64,000 nucleotides of DNA, taken from contig NZ_JADCKL010000007.1 of NCBI RefSeq assembly GCF_014982975.1, forward strand, positions 1 to 64,000. The letters are read 5' to 3'. Below are positions 24,244-32,841 of the stretch, one piece after another; position 1 is the first letter of the stretch; each line of letters begins with the position of its first letter. The DNA is from Claveliimonas monacensis (lineage in GTDB: Bacteria; Bacillota; Clostridia; Lachnospirales; Lachnospiraceae). The notes beneath the pieces are model-generated. The model was not told where the DNA came from, did not search any database, and worked only from the letters and a program-made list of their open reading frames with translations. A program made the translations under genes and the position numbers.

Positions 24244-24792
24244 TCATTTTTCTGATCTGCTCTTTCTTTCCAGTGTAAGCAGATACTCTTTCTTATCCAG
24301 CCCGCCAGCATATCCTGTCAGCTGGCCGCTGCTTCCAAGAACCCGATGACAGGGAATGAGGATTGAAATGGGATTGTGTCCCACTGCGCCTCCCACAGCC
24401 TGTGCAGACATTCCCCGTTTCTTTTCTGCCTCGCCATCCTCTCTCCCGCCGCCAAATACTTTCCTGGCTATTTCTCCGTAAGTTACAGTCTCACCGTATG
24501 GGATCTCCAGCAGAATCTCCCACACCTGCCGGCGAAAAGCAGAGCCCTTCGGTGCGAGGGGCGGAAGGGAAGCAGGCTGTTCTCCTGCGAAATAGACATC
24601 CAGCCACTTTTTTGTCTGAGCGAACACGGGCAGATGGCTGCCGTCTCCCTGCAGATCCGTATATTTCTCCCCCAGGGTGCTTGCGAAGTATTTCTGTCCC
24701 TGAAACCAGAGCCCTGTCAGATGTTCCCCGTCTGAAGCCATGATCATCTCTCCGATAGGTGATCTGTAACTGCAAATGTATTCCATCCTCAT
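24244..24792 (-). CDS. ogt: Methylated-DNA--protein-cysteine methyltransferase
   Basis: A 182-residue DNA repair protein that removes methyl groups from O6-methylguanine by transfer to its own cysteine. The C-terminal domain has the HTH-like FRRQVWEILLEIPYGETVTY and the reactive Cys in ILIPCHRVLGSSG, then LTGYAGGLDKKEYLL. Between YGEIARKVFGG and AQAVGGAVGHNPI an insertion of about 15 charged residues is seen. The start overlaps the LarA-like gene by 4 nt (ATGA), so the two are translationally coupled, an unusual partner. The convergent treR ends 41 bp away. Confidence 0.92.
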   Translation of the reverse strand: MRMEYICSYRSPIGEMIMASDGEHLTGLWFQGQKYFASTLGEKYTDLQGDGSHLPVFAQTKKWLDVYFAGEQPASLPPLAPKGSAFRRQVWEILLEIPYGETVTYGEIARKVFGGGREDGEAEKKRGMSAQAVGGAVGHNPISILIPCHRVLGSSGQLTGYAGGLDKKEYLLTLERKSRSEK

Positions 24793-26066
24793 TCCTCTCC
24801 TTTCCCGTAATGTCCAGGTGCCATCTTTCCCTGCCCGTCGAATGCCATGGGAGCCGGTCCTTCCATAACCTGAATCTTCGGGTTCTCACGCAGTTCCTCA
24901 TACAACGCCTCAGATACATAGAGCCGGGCAATCTGATTGGTGTTCTGTATGCGGACCACCCTGGCCTTTTCCATATCCTCAATGGCAGCTGTATCCAGTG
25001 CAGCCCGGATGGCTTCCCTGTCATTTTCCAGGATACAGGGAATCTTGCCCTGGGCCGGAGCCATGGAGGCCACTGCATTCTTTGCCGTAGCCGCAAAATC
25101 AATTTTGTCCAGCACTTCTCTTGTGGAAAAATCTGCCAGACCAATCCCGATGGCATTTCCATGGGACTCCTCTGTCAGCCCCAGGACTACCACCCTGGAT
25201 GCCCTGGGATCCTTTGGTTCTGCCTGCCCGGTCACATACACCCGACCGATGACCTTTGTGTCCATGCCGGAGCCGGAGATATTTTTCCCCATCTCATCCA
25301 CGATCAGCACGTCAATGCTGTCAGAGGGCAGCTTCATGCGGCCCCTCTTCACATTTTCCAGCAGCCGCTTCTCTGTCTCCAGAAACTTCTCCGGCTTTTC
25401 CATGTAAATGCCGTCCAGCTCATGGACTGCGTTTTCTGTCAGGAGAACTCCAAAGAGCACCGGCAGCTTCTCCATCATAAAGGCCGCTGTCTCCCGGATG
25501 ACGGTCCCGTAGCCGTCCTTCAGGGCCAGGGTGTGTACATTCTGGCATCCCGCCGGGCCGCCGATGCCGATGGCCATCAGCTTGAGAACGCCGCTCTCAG
25601 TCACATCCTCAAAATCCGTGTGCATCTTCACCCGGTTGACAAGGATAATGGCGTCAAACCGGTCACAAAGCTCATTGCCGTACACCTTATATCCGTGCTG
25701 TCCGGTCGCACCCCACAGAGCTGTCTGGGCGCTGCAGAGCACCGGAGCGCCCGTCTCCTCCTCCGTCACTCCCAGGGAGGCCAGGATCTCCCTCTGTCCC
25801 TGGGCCGTTCCATTTCCGTGGGAGCCCATGGCTCCGAAGATAAAGGGCTTCCCTCCCGCAGCCTTCACTGCCTCCACAGTCATGCGGACGATCTGCTGTA
25901 TCCTGTCAATGCCCCGGCTCCCCACGGCAATGCCTATTTTCTTTCCTCTGATCTCTTCCGCAGAAAGCCTAAGGCTTTCAAAACCTTTTTCAAATTCTTT
26001 CTCCACATCTTCAAGTCTCTGGCTGTTGTACTCCTGATTGTGGATGAGCACCATATGCGGGAACAT
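24789..26066 (-). CDS. LarA-like (lactate racemase family, DUF2088-type) protein
   Basis: A 425-residue protein resembling the nickel-dependent lactate racemase LarA superfamily. Visible are GIAVGSRGIDRI, FGAMGSHGNGTAQGQ (where LarA has a Ser-His region), ILVNRVKMHTDFED with Lys and His, and IVDEMGKNISGSGMD in the second domain. Not all catalytic residues of LarA can be matched by eye, and many members act on other 2-hydroxy acids, so lactate is not assured. Maturation genes larB, larC and larE are absent from the window. ATG 26066 has AGGAGGTG upstream. It is coupled to ogt by a 4-nt overlap. Confidence 0.65.
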   Translation of the reverse strand: MFPHMVLIHNQEYNSQRLEDVEKEFEKGFESLRLSAEEIRGKKIGIAVGSRGIDRIQQIVRMTVEAVKAAGGKPFIFGAMGSHGNGTAQGQREILASLGVTEEETGAPVLCSAQTALWGATGQHGYKVYGNELCDRFDAIILVNRVKMHTDFEDVTESGVLKLMAIGIGGPAGCQNVHTLALKDGYGTVIRETAAFMMEKLPVLFGVLLTENAVHELDGIYMEKPEKFLETEKRLLENVKRGRMKLPSDSIDVLIVDEMGKNISGSGMDTKVIGRVYVTGQAEPKDPRASRVVVLGLTEESHGNAIGIGLADFSTREVLDKIDFAATAKNAVASMAPAQGKIPCILENDREAIRAALDTAAIEDMEKARVVRIQNTNQIARLYVSEALYEELRENPKIQVMEGPAPMAFDGQGKMAPGHYGKGEE

Positions 26067-26170
26067 ACTGACACCTCCTGATTTCTCTCATCTGTTGCTG
26101 CAGCTTCTTTCCTCTGCTTCTTTAGATATTATCACAGAAACCGGCATTTGTGGCAACAGGAGTATAAAAA

Positions 26171-26193
26171 AGAGCCCTGCTCATCAAGAGCAG
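26171..26193 (-). terminator. Terminator of the L25 gene
   Basis: On the minus strand CTGCTC (26193-26188) pairs with GAGCAG (26182-26177) over a 5-nt loop, and GGCTCTTTTTT follows. It lies about 40 bp after the L25 stop codon. Confidence 0.8.
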
Positions 26194-26231
26194 AACCCTT
26201 CAAACTTATCGCAACCTCATACTTCTGGATC

Positions 26232-26819
26232 TTATTCTTCCGCAGCGTCTTCTTCCTCTCCACTGTCAACCGACTGGTTATGGATCTCTGTAACAGCCAC
26301 AACCGTTGTCTCCGGATTAGTGATCAGATCAATATCTTTATTCTTGGCAATATCCAGATCTTTTACCTGGATAGAATCACCCAGCTTCATATCTCCCACA
26401 TCAATCTCAACTTTCTCTACAAGAGCGGCAGGTACAGCCTTGAAAGCGATCTCGTGGAGCGTCTGGTTGACCAGTCCTGTATTAACCTTCTCATGGTTCA
26501 GCAGAATAACTTCTGCGACAGAATGTACTTTCTCACCGCTTACCAGTGCCTGAAAATCAATCTCATAGATCTCCGTCTTGAGAGGGCTGAGGTCGATTTC
26601 CTTTACAAGGACATCCATGGTCTGCCCATCCACTTCCAGCATGATCTGGCTGCCTTTGCCATGGGTCTTTACAAGACGCTCTGCATCGGCCTTCAAAATC
26701 TGGATCGGCATGGACTCTTTCATTTCCCTTCCGAACACATTGCCGGTAACAAATCCTTCTCTTCTTAATTTCTTTGCTTTTGTCTGCATGTTTCTCTTTT
26801 CAGCTTTTAAAGTATTCAT
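26232..26819 (-). CDS. rplY: 50S ribosomal protein L25, Ctc-type long form
   Basis: A 195-residue L25/Ctc protein that binds 5S rRNA in the large subunit. The N-terminal domain (1-95) contains AKKLRREGFVTGNVFGRE and KEIDLSPLKTEIYEIDF; the C-terminal TL5-like domain (about 95-180) contains FKAVPAALVEKVEIDVGDM and ETTVVAVTEI. An acidic tail ends the protein. Long forms with this second domain are known as general stress protein Ctc in Bacillus. It is transcribed alone, with GGAGG 9 nt before the start and a terminator behind. Confidence 0.92.
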   Translation of the reverse strand: MNTLKAEKRNMQTKAKKLRREGFVTGNVFGREMKESMPIQILKADAERLVKTHGKGSQIMLEVDGQTMDVLVKEIDLSPLKTEIYEIDFQALVSGEKVHSVAEVILLNHEKVNTGLVNQTLHEIAFKAVPAALVEKVEIDVGDMKLGDSIQVKDLDIAKNKDIDLITNPETTVVAVTEIHNQSVDSGEEEDAAEE

Positions 26820-26954
26820 TTATCTTTTCCTCCAAAATCTGATGATGCTTAGCAGCCTTCGACTTTGCAAAACAAAGAGGTCAGTTAAGTATGTTTTTTT
26901 GTTACATGTATATTATAACACCTATTATAAATAACACAAGGGTTTTTTCATTTT

Positions 26955-27878
26955 TTATGGATTACATCTGCCGCATGGCTTATACCCGTCATCCAGCAGC
27001 TCCTGTCTGTCTCCTCTAAATTCTCCCTTATTTTCTTCTTTGATGTCTTCCACGCTGGAGCAGTCCGGCTTGTGAAATCTGCGGGTATTCTTGTTAAGGA
27101 TATAGGCATTTTCCTCCCCTGCATCTTCTGGCTGGCTATCTTCGCTGCCGCTCCTCGACTGGCCGTCATCTGCTGCCTCCCAGCTGTCTCCCTGGGCATA
27201 GTCGATCTCTATACCGGGCTGCACGTTGTAGACGTATACGTTAAAGGACACCCCCTGTCCATTGTCCTCCACGGACTCAGCCTCCATCCACACGCCGGAA
27301 GCCACCAGATTCTCTCCTTCAAACACAGGCGTAACCCGGTACATGACATGGTTGCCGGTCTCCTTCACATAGTCTGCCACTTCATCCTCAAAGGGAAGCA
27401 TGCCTTCTGTGTTCATGTACCTCGTGCCGGTGATCAGGTTTTTCTCATTGGCATTCTCCGCAGTCAATTGATAGCCGATAAGGTGACAGCGGTTATAGAG
27501 ATATCTCCCGTCCACCTCCTCATATTCCACGGACTGCCACCCGGTAGGTTTCACCTCGCTGATGCTCTCCCGCTCTCCCTCCGGCATGGTCTCCTTTCCT
27601 ACGCAGGCCTGTGCTTCCTGACATCTTCCCAGTCCATCCAGCTCACTGTAGGACTCGTAGGGTTCCTCTGTCAGCTCTTCCTCTGTAAAGTCAGGCTCAC
27701 TGTCTTCCACTTCCACATAAGGGTCTCCGCTGTACTCCGGTATATCGCCAAGGGCCAATTCCTCCTCTGTGACAGAAACCGTGCCGACAGACGGAGCTGT
27801 AAGGGACTCTGTTCCCTGACAGGACGAAAGGAGAAGAACCGCCAGTGCAAGAAAAAATGCACCAGCCGTTCTTCTCAT
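26955..27878 (-). CDS. Lipoprotein DNA/RNA non-specific endonuclease with C-terminal zinc-finger-like motif
   Basis: A secreted or surface-anchored nuclease of about 307 residues. The signal peptide MRRTAGAFFLALAVLLL ends in a lipobox, LSSCQ. An acidic linker (about 25-95) leads to an EndA/SdaD2-like nuclease domain with the active-site region LYNRCHLIGYQL, whose His and the following NEKNLITGTRYMN are characteristic. The C-terminal 45 residues, FHKPDCSSVEDIK ... GYKPCGRCNP, resemble the Ada-type metal-binding domain often attached to surface nucleases. ATG 27878 was chosen because it begins the signal peptide and avoids overlap with the phospholipase gene 34 nt upstream. Confidence 0.85.
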   Translation of the reverse strand: MRRTAGAFFLALAVLLLSSCQGTESLTAPSVGTVSVTEEELALGDIPEYSGDPYVEVEDSEPDFTEEELTEEPYESYSELDGLGRCQEAQACVGKETMPEGERESISEVKPTGWQSVEYEEVDGRYLYNRCHLIGYQLTAENANEKNLITGTRYMNTEGMLPFEDEVADYVKETGNHVMYRVTPVFEGENLVASGVWMEAESVEDNGQGVSFNVYVYNVQPGIEIDYAQGDSWEAADDGQSRSGSEDSQPEDAGEENAYILNKNTRRFHKPDCSSVEDIKEENKGEFRGDRQELLDDGYKPCGRCNP

Positions 27879-27912
27879 ACATTTCCCTGTCAGATTGTCA
27901 TATCTGTCATTT

Positions 27913-28704
27913 TTATTCAAATGTTCTGTCAAACCGCTTGTTCAGCTCCTTCCCGGTCTGTATCGTCTCATCCAGACTGTAGATCATATCAACCGCCGTG
28001 TGCACGGCACCGTCAAATCGTCTCAGGAGCTCCTGGCTGCTCTTTCTGCAGCGAAGATTGTCCCTGTGCTGGTTCATCAGTCCCTTCATATACGGATACT
28101 TGCCTGTCAGTTTCATCACCGTATTGATGGTGTCATGTTTCAGCCGTCCAGGCGCTGTAAAAAGTTTCTTTACCAGACGCATGTCCTTCAGTGACTGAAG
28201 AGCTGTCTTCTCTGTGATATCATCGTAAAAGGGGCAGATGGCCTCCGCTGTGGTCTCATCCGCCGGCACCAGATCTGCCAGAGGATAGGCAAACGGATCT
28301 TTTCCGTCCATTCTCAGGAGAAGTTTTTCAAACTCCTCCTCAATCTCCAGGTGCTGGACTCCGCTCTTCTTGATATAGGCCTCCACAAAGGGATGACACT
28401 CACTGTCCAGGATAAAATGACACACAAATCCCAGAAGATACGCGTATTCTTTACTGTTTCTTCCCTTTTCCCTGACCACGGCTGCTCCGTGTCTGAAGAA
28501 TGGATAGGCGGATATCTCATGGAGATGGTTCCCATATTTTGAAACTTTGTTGGAATGCCAGGGCCGGTAAAAGAAAAAAAGATCCGGTCCCTGCAGTCCG
28601 ATGCGAAACTGGCGGCTATGGTTTTTGATCGTCTGTTTTATCTCTCCTTCCAGTCTGGAATAAACCTTTTTTCCAAACCGGTCATGTGCGTAAAATGCAG
28701 GCAT
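27913..28704 (-). CDS. Zinc-dependent phospholipase C family protein
   Basis: A 263-residue protein of the bacterial zinc-dependent phospholipase C family (PF00882 type). Metal-ligand histidines are visible in MPAFYAHDRFG, LQGPDLFFFY, GNHLHEIS and GFVCHFILDSECHPFVE. No signal peptide is seen, so unlike clostridial alpha-toxin it is probably cytoplasmic; such intracellular homologues are common in Clostridia and their substrate is unknown. It precedes the nuclease gene by 34 nt and probably shares its transcript. Confidence 0.82.
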   Translation of the reverse strand: MPAFYAHDRFGKKVYSRLEGEIKQTIKNHSRQFRIGLQGPDLFFFYRPWHSNKVSKYGNHLHEISAYPFFRHGAAVVREKGRNSKEYAYLLGFVCHFILDSECHPFVEAYIKKSGVQHLEIEEEFEKLLLRMDGKDPFAYPLADLVPADETTAEAICPFYDDITEKTALQSLKDMRLVKKLFTAPGRLKHDTINTVMKLTGKYPYMKGLMNQHRDNLRCRKSSQELLRRFDGAVHTAVDMIYSLDETIQTGKELNKRFDRTFE

Positions 28705-28842
28705 TGCAGCACCTCCTAATTCTTATGTTCCATTCAAAAGCTGGTCCGGTCTGTATCTTTGCTGTAAACCGTACGGGACTATTATAATCGTTTTTGCCTT
28801 CAATAACAAGTCCATGGAAAATGAAAACAGACCCCTGCCCTG

Positions 28843-28877
28843 GCAAAAAACTCCGGAACCATATAAAGGTTCCGGAG
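28843..28877 (-). terminator. Terminator after xylB
   Basis: On the minus strand CTCCGGAACC (28877-28868) pairs with GGTTCCGGAG (28860-28851) around a 7-nt loop, then TTTTTTG follows. It ends the kinase, isomerase and DUF4867 operon. Confidence 0.9.
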
Positions 28878-28908
28878 TCCGGCTTTATCTATATTTCATT
28901 GCTTCTTT

Positions 28909-30366
28909 TTAATACAGACACTTTACTGTGGGGTAGATTTTGCGGAACTTCTGATATTTCTCCTCGTACTTCCGTACAAGCTCTTCCTCCGGCTCCACGG
29001 TATCTACAACTTTTACAATCTTTTCCGCGATGGTCTTTACATCCGGGTACTCCCCGCAGCCTACCGCCGCCAGCATGGCGCCGCCAAGAGCCGGGCCTTC
29101 CTCGCTCTCAATGACATCCACCTTAAGGTTCATGACATTGGCGATGATCTTCTTCCACAGAGGGCTCTTGGCGCCTCCGCCGCAGATCTTTGTTCTCTCG
29201 ATCTGAATGCCCAGACTTCTTGCCACTTCCAAAGAGTCACGAAGTCCAAAAGCAACTCCTTCCAGAACAGCCTGGGTCATATCCTCTCTTGTGGTATCCA
29301 TGGACATGCCGATGAACATAGCTCTCGCATCCGGATTATTGTGAGGGGAGCGCTCTCCCATCAGATACGGAAGATAGAAAACATTGTTTTCCCCAAGTTT
29401 CGTAATGCCTTCCTGCTCTTTTGCAAATTCCTTTGTCTTTAAGATATCTTCCATCCACCACTTGTTGCAGGAAGCAGCGCTGAGCATACATCCCATCAGA
29501 TGGTAGTTGCCGTCTGCGTGAGCAAAAGAGTGAAGCGCATTGTTCTCGTCCACGCCGAACTTCTCACTGGAGATAAAGATCGTGCCGGATGTGCCCAGGG
29601 AAATATTGCACATGCCATCTCCCACTGTCCCGGTTCCCACAGCGGCGGCGGCGTTGTCGCCAGCTCCTGCGATCACCTTTACATCGGCTGAAAGCCCCAG
29701 TGCCCCGGCCACATCTTCTTTTAAAGTACCAACTACTTCGTAGCTCTCATAAAGCTTTGGAAGCATCTCTTCTGTAATACCGCATATATCCATCATCTCT
29801 TTGGACCAGCAGCGGTTCTTTACATCCATCAGCAGCATACCAGAGGCGTCTGACACATCTGTACAGAAAGAGCCTGACAGCTTGTATGCCAGATAGTCTT
29901 TTGGCAGCATGATCTTTACGATCTTCGCAAAATTCTCCGGCTCATGTTTTTTCATCCAGAGGATCTTGGGAGCCGTAAATCCGGCGAAAGCGATGTTTGC
30001 CGTGTACTGTGAAAGTTTGTCCTTGCCGATCACATTGTTGAGGTAGTCTGTCTCCTCCCCTGTACGCCCGTCGTTCCAGAGAATGGCAGGGCGGATGACC
30101 TGATCGTCTTTGTCAAGGGCTACCAGACCGTGCATCTGGCCGCCAAAGCTGATGCCCGCCACCTTTGATCTGTCGAAGCCTTCTGTCAGCTCCTTAATCC
30201 CTTCCATGGACTTTTCAAACCAATCCTCCGGGTTCTGCTCAGACCAGCCCGGATGTGGGAAAAACAAAGGATATTCCTTTGACACAATATTCTTGATATC
30301 TCCTGTCTCGTCCATCAGAAGAAGCTTCACCGCTGATGTGCCGAGATCCACACCGATATATAACAT
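28909..30366 (-). CDS. xylB: Xylulokinase
   Basis: A 485-residue FGGY-family sugar kinase that phosphorylates D-xylulose to D-xylulose 5-phosphate. Marks: IGVDLGTSAVKLLLMD (ATP loop), ISFGGQMHGLVALD and ILWNDGRTGEE (substrate side, typical of XylB), GAGDNAAAAVGTGTVG, SLGTSGTIF, and GGGAKSPLWKKI in the C-terminal ATPase half. Length is normal. It is the last gene of an operon with an isomerase and a DUF4867 protein, and is separated from the isomerase by a hairpin at 30388-30415. Product enters the pentose phosphate pathway. A related ketose substrate is possible given the unusual isomerase. Confidence 0.9.
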   Translation of the reverse strand: MLYIGVDLGTSAVKLLLMDETGDIKNIVSKEYPLFFPHPGWSEQNPEDWFEKSMEGIKELTEGFDRSKVAGISFGGQMHGLVALDKDDQVIRPAILWNDGRTGEETDYLNNVIGKDKLSQYTANIAFAGFTAPKILWMKKHEPENFAKIVKIMLPKDYLAYKLSGSFCTDVSDASGMLLMDVKNRCWSKEMMDICGITEEMLPKLYESYEVVGTLKEDVAGALGLSADVKVIAGAGDNAAAAVGTGTVGDGMCNISLGTSGTIFISSEKFGVDENNALHSFAHADGNYHLMGCMLSAASCNKWWMEDILKTKEFAKEQEGITKLGENNVFYLPYLMGERSPHNNPDARAMFIGMSMDTTREDMTQAVLEGVAFGLRDSLEVARSLGIQIERTKICGGGAKSPLWKKIIANVMNLKVDVIESEEGPALGGAMLAAVGCGEYPDVKTIAEKIVKVVDTVEPEEELVRKYEEKYQKFRKIYPTVKCLY

Positions 30367-30387
30367 ATGTACCTCCTCAGAAAGAAA

Positions 30388-30415
30388 GGCGGGGATCCCA
30401 TCCTGTCTCCCCGCC
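30388..30415 (-). terminator. Intercistronic hairpin between isomerase and xylB
   Basis: On the minus strand GGCGGGGA (30415-30408) pairs with TCCCCGCC (30395-30388) over a 12-nt loop, and TTTCTTTC follows. It may act as a partial terminator or mRNA-stability element lowering kinase expression relative to the isomerase. Confidence 0.6.
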
Positions 30416-30437
30416 CTGTTGTTTTACTGCTGTCCGG

Positions 30438-31922
30438 TTATCTCCAGGGATTTTCTGTCGGATATCTTACGCCTGCCGGCTGGTTGTATCCGATCTCCTC
30501 TACCGGAACTCCGATATACTTGAACACTTCAAACAGTGCTTTTCCATAATGTCCGAAAGCAACAGCTCCGTGATGCGGATAGCCTCCCTCGATCAGCACG
30601 TGACGGTAGAAACGTCCCATCTCCGGAATAGCGAACACACCGATCGCTCCGAAGGATCTGGATGCCACCGGAAGCACCTCCCCGTGAGCAATGTAAGCGC
30701 GGAGGATGTTGTCTGATGTGCTCTGCAGGCGGAAGAAGGTGATGTCGCCTGGAACGATGTCGCCCTCCAGTGTTCCCTGTGTCACTTCCTCCGGCAGTGT
30801 CCTTGCCATGATCTTCTGGTACTTCATCTCGCAGAAGGACAGCTTGGAGGAAGCTGTGTTTCCGCAGTGGAAGCCCATGAATACATCCTGAAGTGTATAG
30901 TCGTATTTGCCCTTGATATCCTCATTGTACATATCCTTAGGTACGCTGTTGTTGATGTCAAGCAGTGTAACTGTATCGTTGCTCACAACTGTTCCGATGA
31001 ACTCGCTGAGTGCGCCGTAGATATCCACCTCGCAGGATACCGGGATACCCTGAGCTGTCAGACGGCTGTTCACATAGCAGGGAACAAAGCCGAACTGTGT
31101 CTGGAATGCAGGCCAGCATTTTCCTGCGATAGCCACATATTTTCTGTATCCTCTGTGCTCCTCTACCCAGTCTTTTAAGGTCAGCTCATACTGTGCCAGT
31201 TTGGACAGGATCTCAGGTTTCTTATTGCCTGCTCCCAGCTCCTCTTCCATCTCTTTTACGAGGGCCGGAATCCTCTCATCTCCTGCATGTTTGTTGAATG
31301 CCTCAAACAGGTCAAGCTCTGAGTTCTCCTCAATCTCCACGCCGATGTTATAGAGCTGTTTGATCGGTGCATTACATGCAAGGAAATTCAGCGGACGAGG
31401 TCCGAAAGAAATGATCTTCAGATTGTTCAGTCCCTCGATAGCCTTTGCGATCGGGATAAACTCGTGGATCATGTCTGCGCAGTCCTCTGCGTCACCTACC
31501 GGATATTCCGGAATATAGGCGCCTACGTTGCGCAGTTTCAGGTTGTAGCTTGCATTGAGCATACCGCAGTATGCGTCTCCTCTTCCGTCCAGAAGGTCAT
31601 TTCCTGACTCCTCTGCGGCAGCGATGAACATCTTCGGTCCATCAAAATGTTTTGCAAGCAGTGTCTCGGAAATCTCCGGTCCGAAGTTTCCAAGGTAAAT
31701 GCACAGAGCGTTGCATCCTGCCTTCTTGATATCCTCAAGAGCCTGCACCATATGGATCTCGCTCTCTACGATACAGATAGGACATTCATAGATCCCTTCT
31801 GAACCGTATTTCTCTGTGTAGGCTTTCATAAGGTTCTGTCTTCTTGTCACGGATAAGCTCTCCGGGAAACAGTCACGGCTTACAGCTACAACTCCGATCT
31901 TTACTTCTGGCATGTTGTTCAT
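30438..31922 (-). CDS. L-fucose/L-arabinose isomerase family protein
   Basis: A 494-residue ketol isomerase-like protein of the FucI/AraA superfamily. It begins VKIGVVAVSRDCFPESL and has LCIYLGNFGPEISETLL in the first domain, YVAIAGKCWPAFQTQFGFVP and SCEVDIYGALSEFIG in the second, and VFMGFHCGNTASSKLS with GGYPHHGAVAFGHYG near the C-terminus. The metal-ligand Glu, Asp and His residues of FucI/AraA are plausibly within these. It interconverts an aldose and a ketose; the xylulokinase neighbour suggests the ketose is xylulose or a relative, but the true sugar is unknown. No aldolase or 4-epimerase accompanies it. The start has AGGAGG 11 nt upstream. Confidence 0.8.
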   Translation of the reverse strand: MNNMPEVKIGVVAVSRDCFPESLSVTRRQNLMKAYTEKYGSEGIYECPICIVESEIHMVQALEDIKKAGCNALCIYLGNFGPEISETLLAKHFDGPKMFIAAAEESGNDLLDGRGDAYCGMLNASYNLKLRNVGAYIPEYPVGDAEDCADMIHEFIPIAKAIEGLNNLKIISFGPRPLNFLACNAPIKQLYNIGVEIEENSELDLFEAFNKHAGDERIPALVKEMEEELGAGNKKPEILSKLAQYELTLKDWVEEHRGYRKYVAIAGKCWPAFQTQFGFVPCYVNSRLTAQGIPVSCEVDIYGALSEFIGTVVSNDTVTLLDINNSVPKDMYNEDIKGKYDYTLQDVFMGFHCGNTASSKLSFCEMKYQKIMARTLPEEVTQGTLEGDIVPGDITFFRLQSTSDNILRAYIAHGEVLPVASRSFGAIGVFAIPEMGRFYRHVLIEGGYPHHGAVAFGHYGKALFEVFKYIGVPVEEIGYNQPAGVRYPTENPWR

Positions 31923-31950
31923 AGTGTTTCATTCCTCCTTTAAAAATAGA

Positions 31951-32571
31951 TTACAGTGTAATGTTTTCTCCTTTAAGTCCATTGAAGGCGCCCTCGATCT
32001 TTGCATCCTCGTGGGCAATGAGCCATTTGTTCTTCGCTGTGATCAGACGGTCCTCGCCCTCTTTTCCCACAGGGAAAGTAAGCTCTGTGTTGGTGTCTTT
32101 CGGCAGCACAACGACCACACGGAATCCCTCGTTGTCGTCTACAGTACAGGGGGCATAATGCAGCGTAGTCGCGTACACTTCGATGGCTGTCCCTGCCGGA
32201 ACAAGAAATGCCTCCACTTTTGATGTGTCGTACGTGTAATCCGGCTCCACATCCTGCTGCTTTCCGATCAGCAGGATCGCGTCTGATACAGCCACATTGA
32301 TCTCCGATGAGCGGTGATACTCCAGCGCATTCAGTTTTTTGTTATTTCCATTGCAGTATCCGATCTCGATCGGCAGACCGCCGAATGCGCGGTTTTTCAG
32401 TTCCTCCGCTACCGGGAGAGCCTCCAGTTCCTCCACAGAGGGCACATAGATGACATCGTCAGAGGGCAGGGGAGTGTGCTCCATCTCTTTCAGCAGACGG
32501 CTGAAGTCATAGCCTTCCAGCACTTTGCCATATGCCCTGAACGATGCATCCGTCACTTTCTGGATCTGCAT
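31951..32571 (-). CDS. DUF4867 family cupin-like protein
   Basis: A protein of about 206 residues, DUF4867 family, cupin-like. Visible are the family start IQKVTDASFRAYGKVLEGYD, GLPIEIGYCNGNNKKLNALEYHR, with His and Glu that could be metal ligands, and LVPAGTAIEVYATTLHYAPC with another His. Members often accompany sugar isomerase and kinase genes in Lachnospiraceae. Some sugar isomerases (for D-lyxose, for example) have a cupin fold, so an isomerase or epimerase role is possible but unproven. ATG 32571 was chosen because GGAGGAG sits 6 nt upstream; ATGs at 32592 and 32577 are alternatives. It is the first gene of the isomerase-xylB operon. Confidence 0.75.
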   Translation of the reverse strand: MQIQKVTDASFRAYGKVLEGYDFSRLLKEMEHTPLPSDDVIYVPSVEELEALPVAEELKNRAFGGLPIEIGYCNGNNKKLNALEYHRSSEINVAVSDAILLIGKQQDVEPDYTYDTSKVEAFLVPAGTAIEVYATTLHYAPCTVDDNEGFRVVVVLPKDTNTELTFPVGKEGEDRLITAKNKWLIAHEDAKIEGAFNGLKGENITL

Positions 32572-32640
32572 GTCCATCTCCTCCTTTTTCATTCACTAAG
32601 GTCAGTATATCAACATTTTTTATTGAATACCACCAATTTC

Positions 32641-32717
32641 TTGCGCTCTTTATGGCAGTTTCTTGTCTTTTTGCACTTACTTTTTGCACTGCAGAACTGT
32701 CGCTGCATTCTTGCGCT
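32641..32717. promoter_or_regulatory. Four TTGCRCT repeats upstream of the DUF4867-isomerase-xylB operon
   Basis: On the plus strand TTGCGCT occurs at 32641 and 32711 and TTGCACT at 32671 and 32684, each preceded by a T-rich stretch. The middle pair forms an 11-bp direct repeat (CTTTTTGCACT) with a 2-bp gap. They lie 70-145 bp before the first gene, a good position for a direct-repeat-binding activator such as the AraC- or YesN-type proteins encoded nearby. Confidence 0.5.
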
Positions 32718-32841
32718 TCATTTTTGGAAAATAAAGAATGTTTCTTCACGTCTTCAGACAACGGCACATGCCGTCTTGGATCAAAAAATGGATTAAAAAT
32801 AAATAGATTTTCAGATTTCTTTTGTTTTCTGGCAGCATGAA

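Noticed and set aside
24759-26081. A 440-codon plus-strand frame opposite the LarA-like gene
   Set aside because: A mirror of the minus-strand coding pattern; the minus-strand protein has family motifs and AGGAGGTG before its start.
26820-26954. A possible regulatory RNA leader in front of the L25 gene
   Set aside because: Only weak, A/T-rich sequence with no convincing paired stems; not enough to call a feature.
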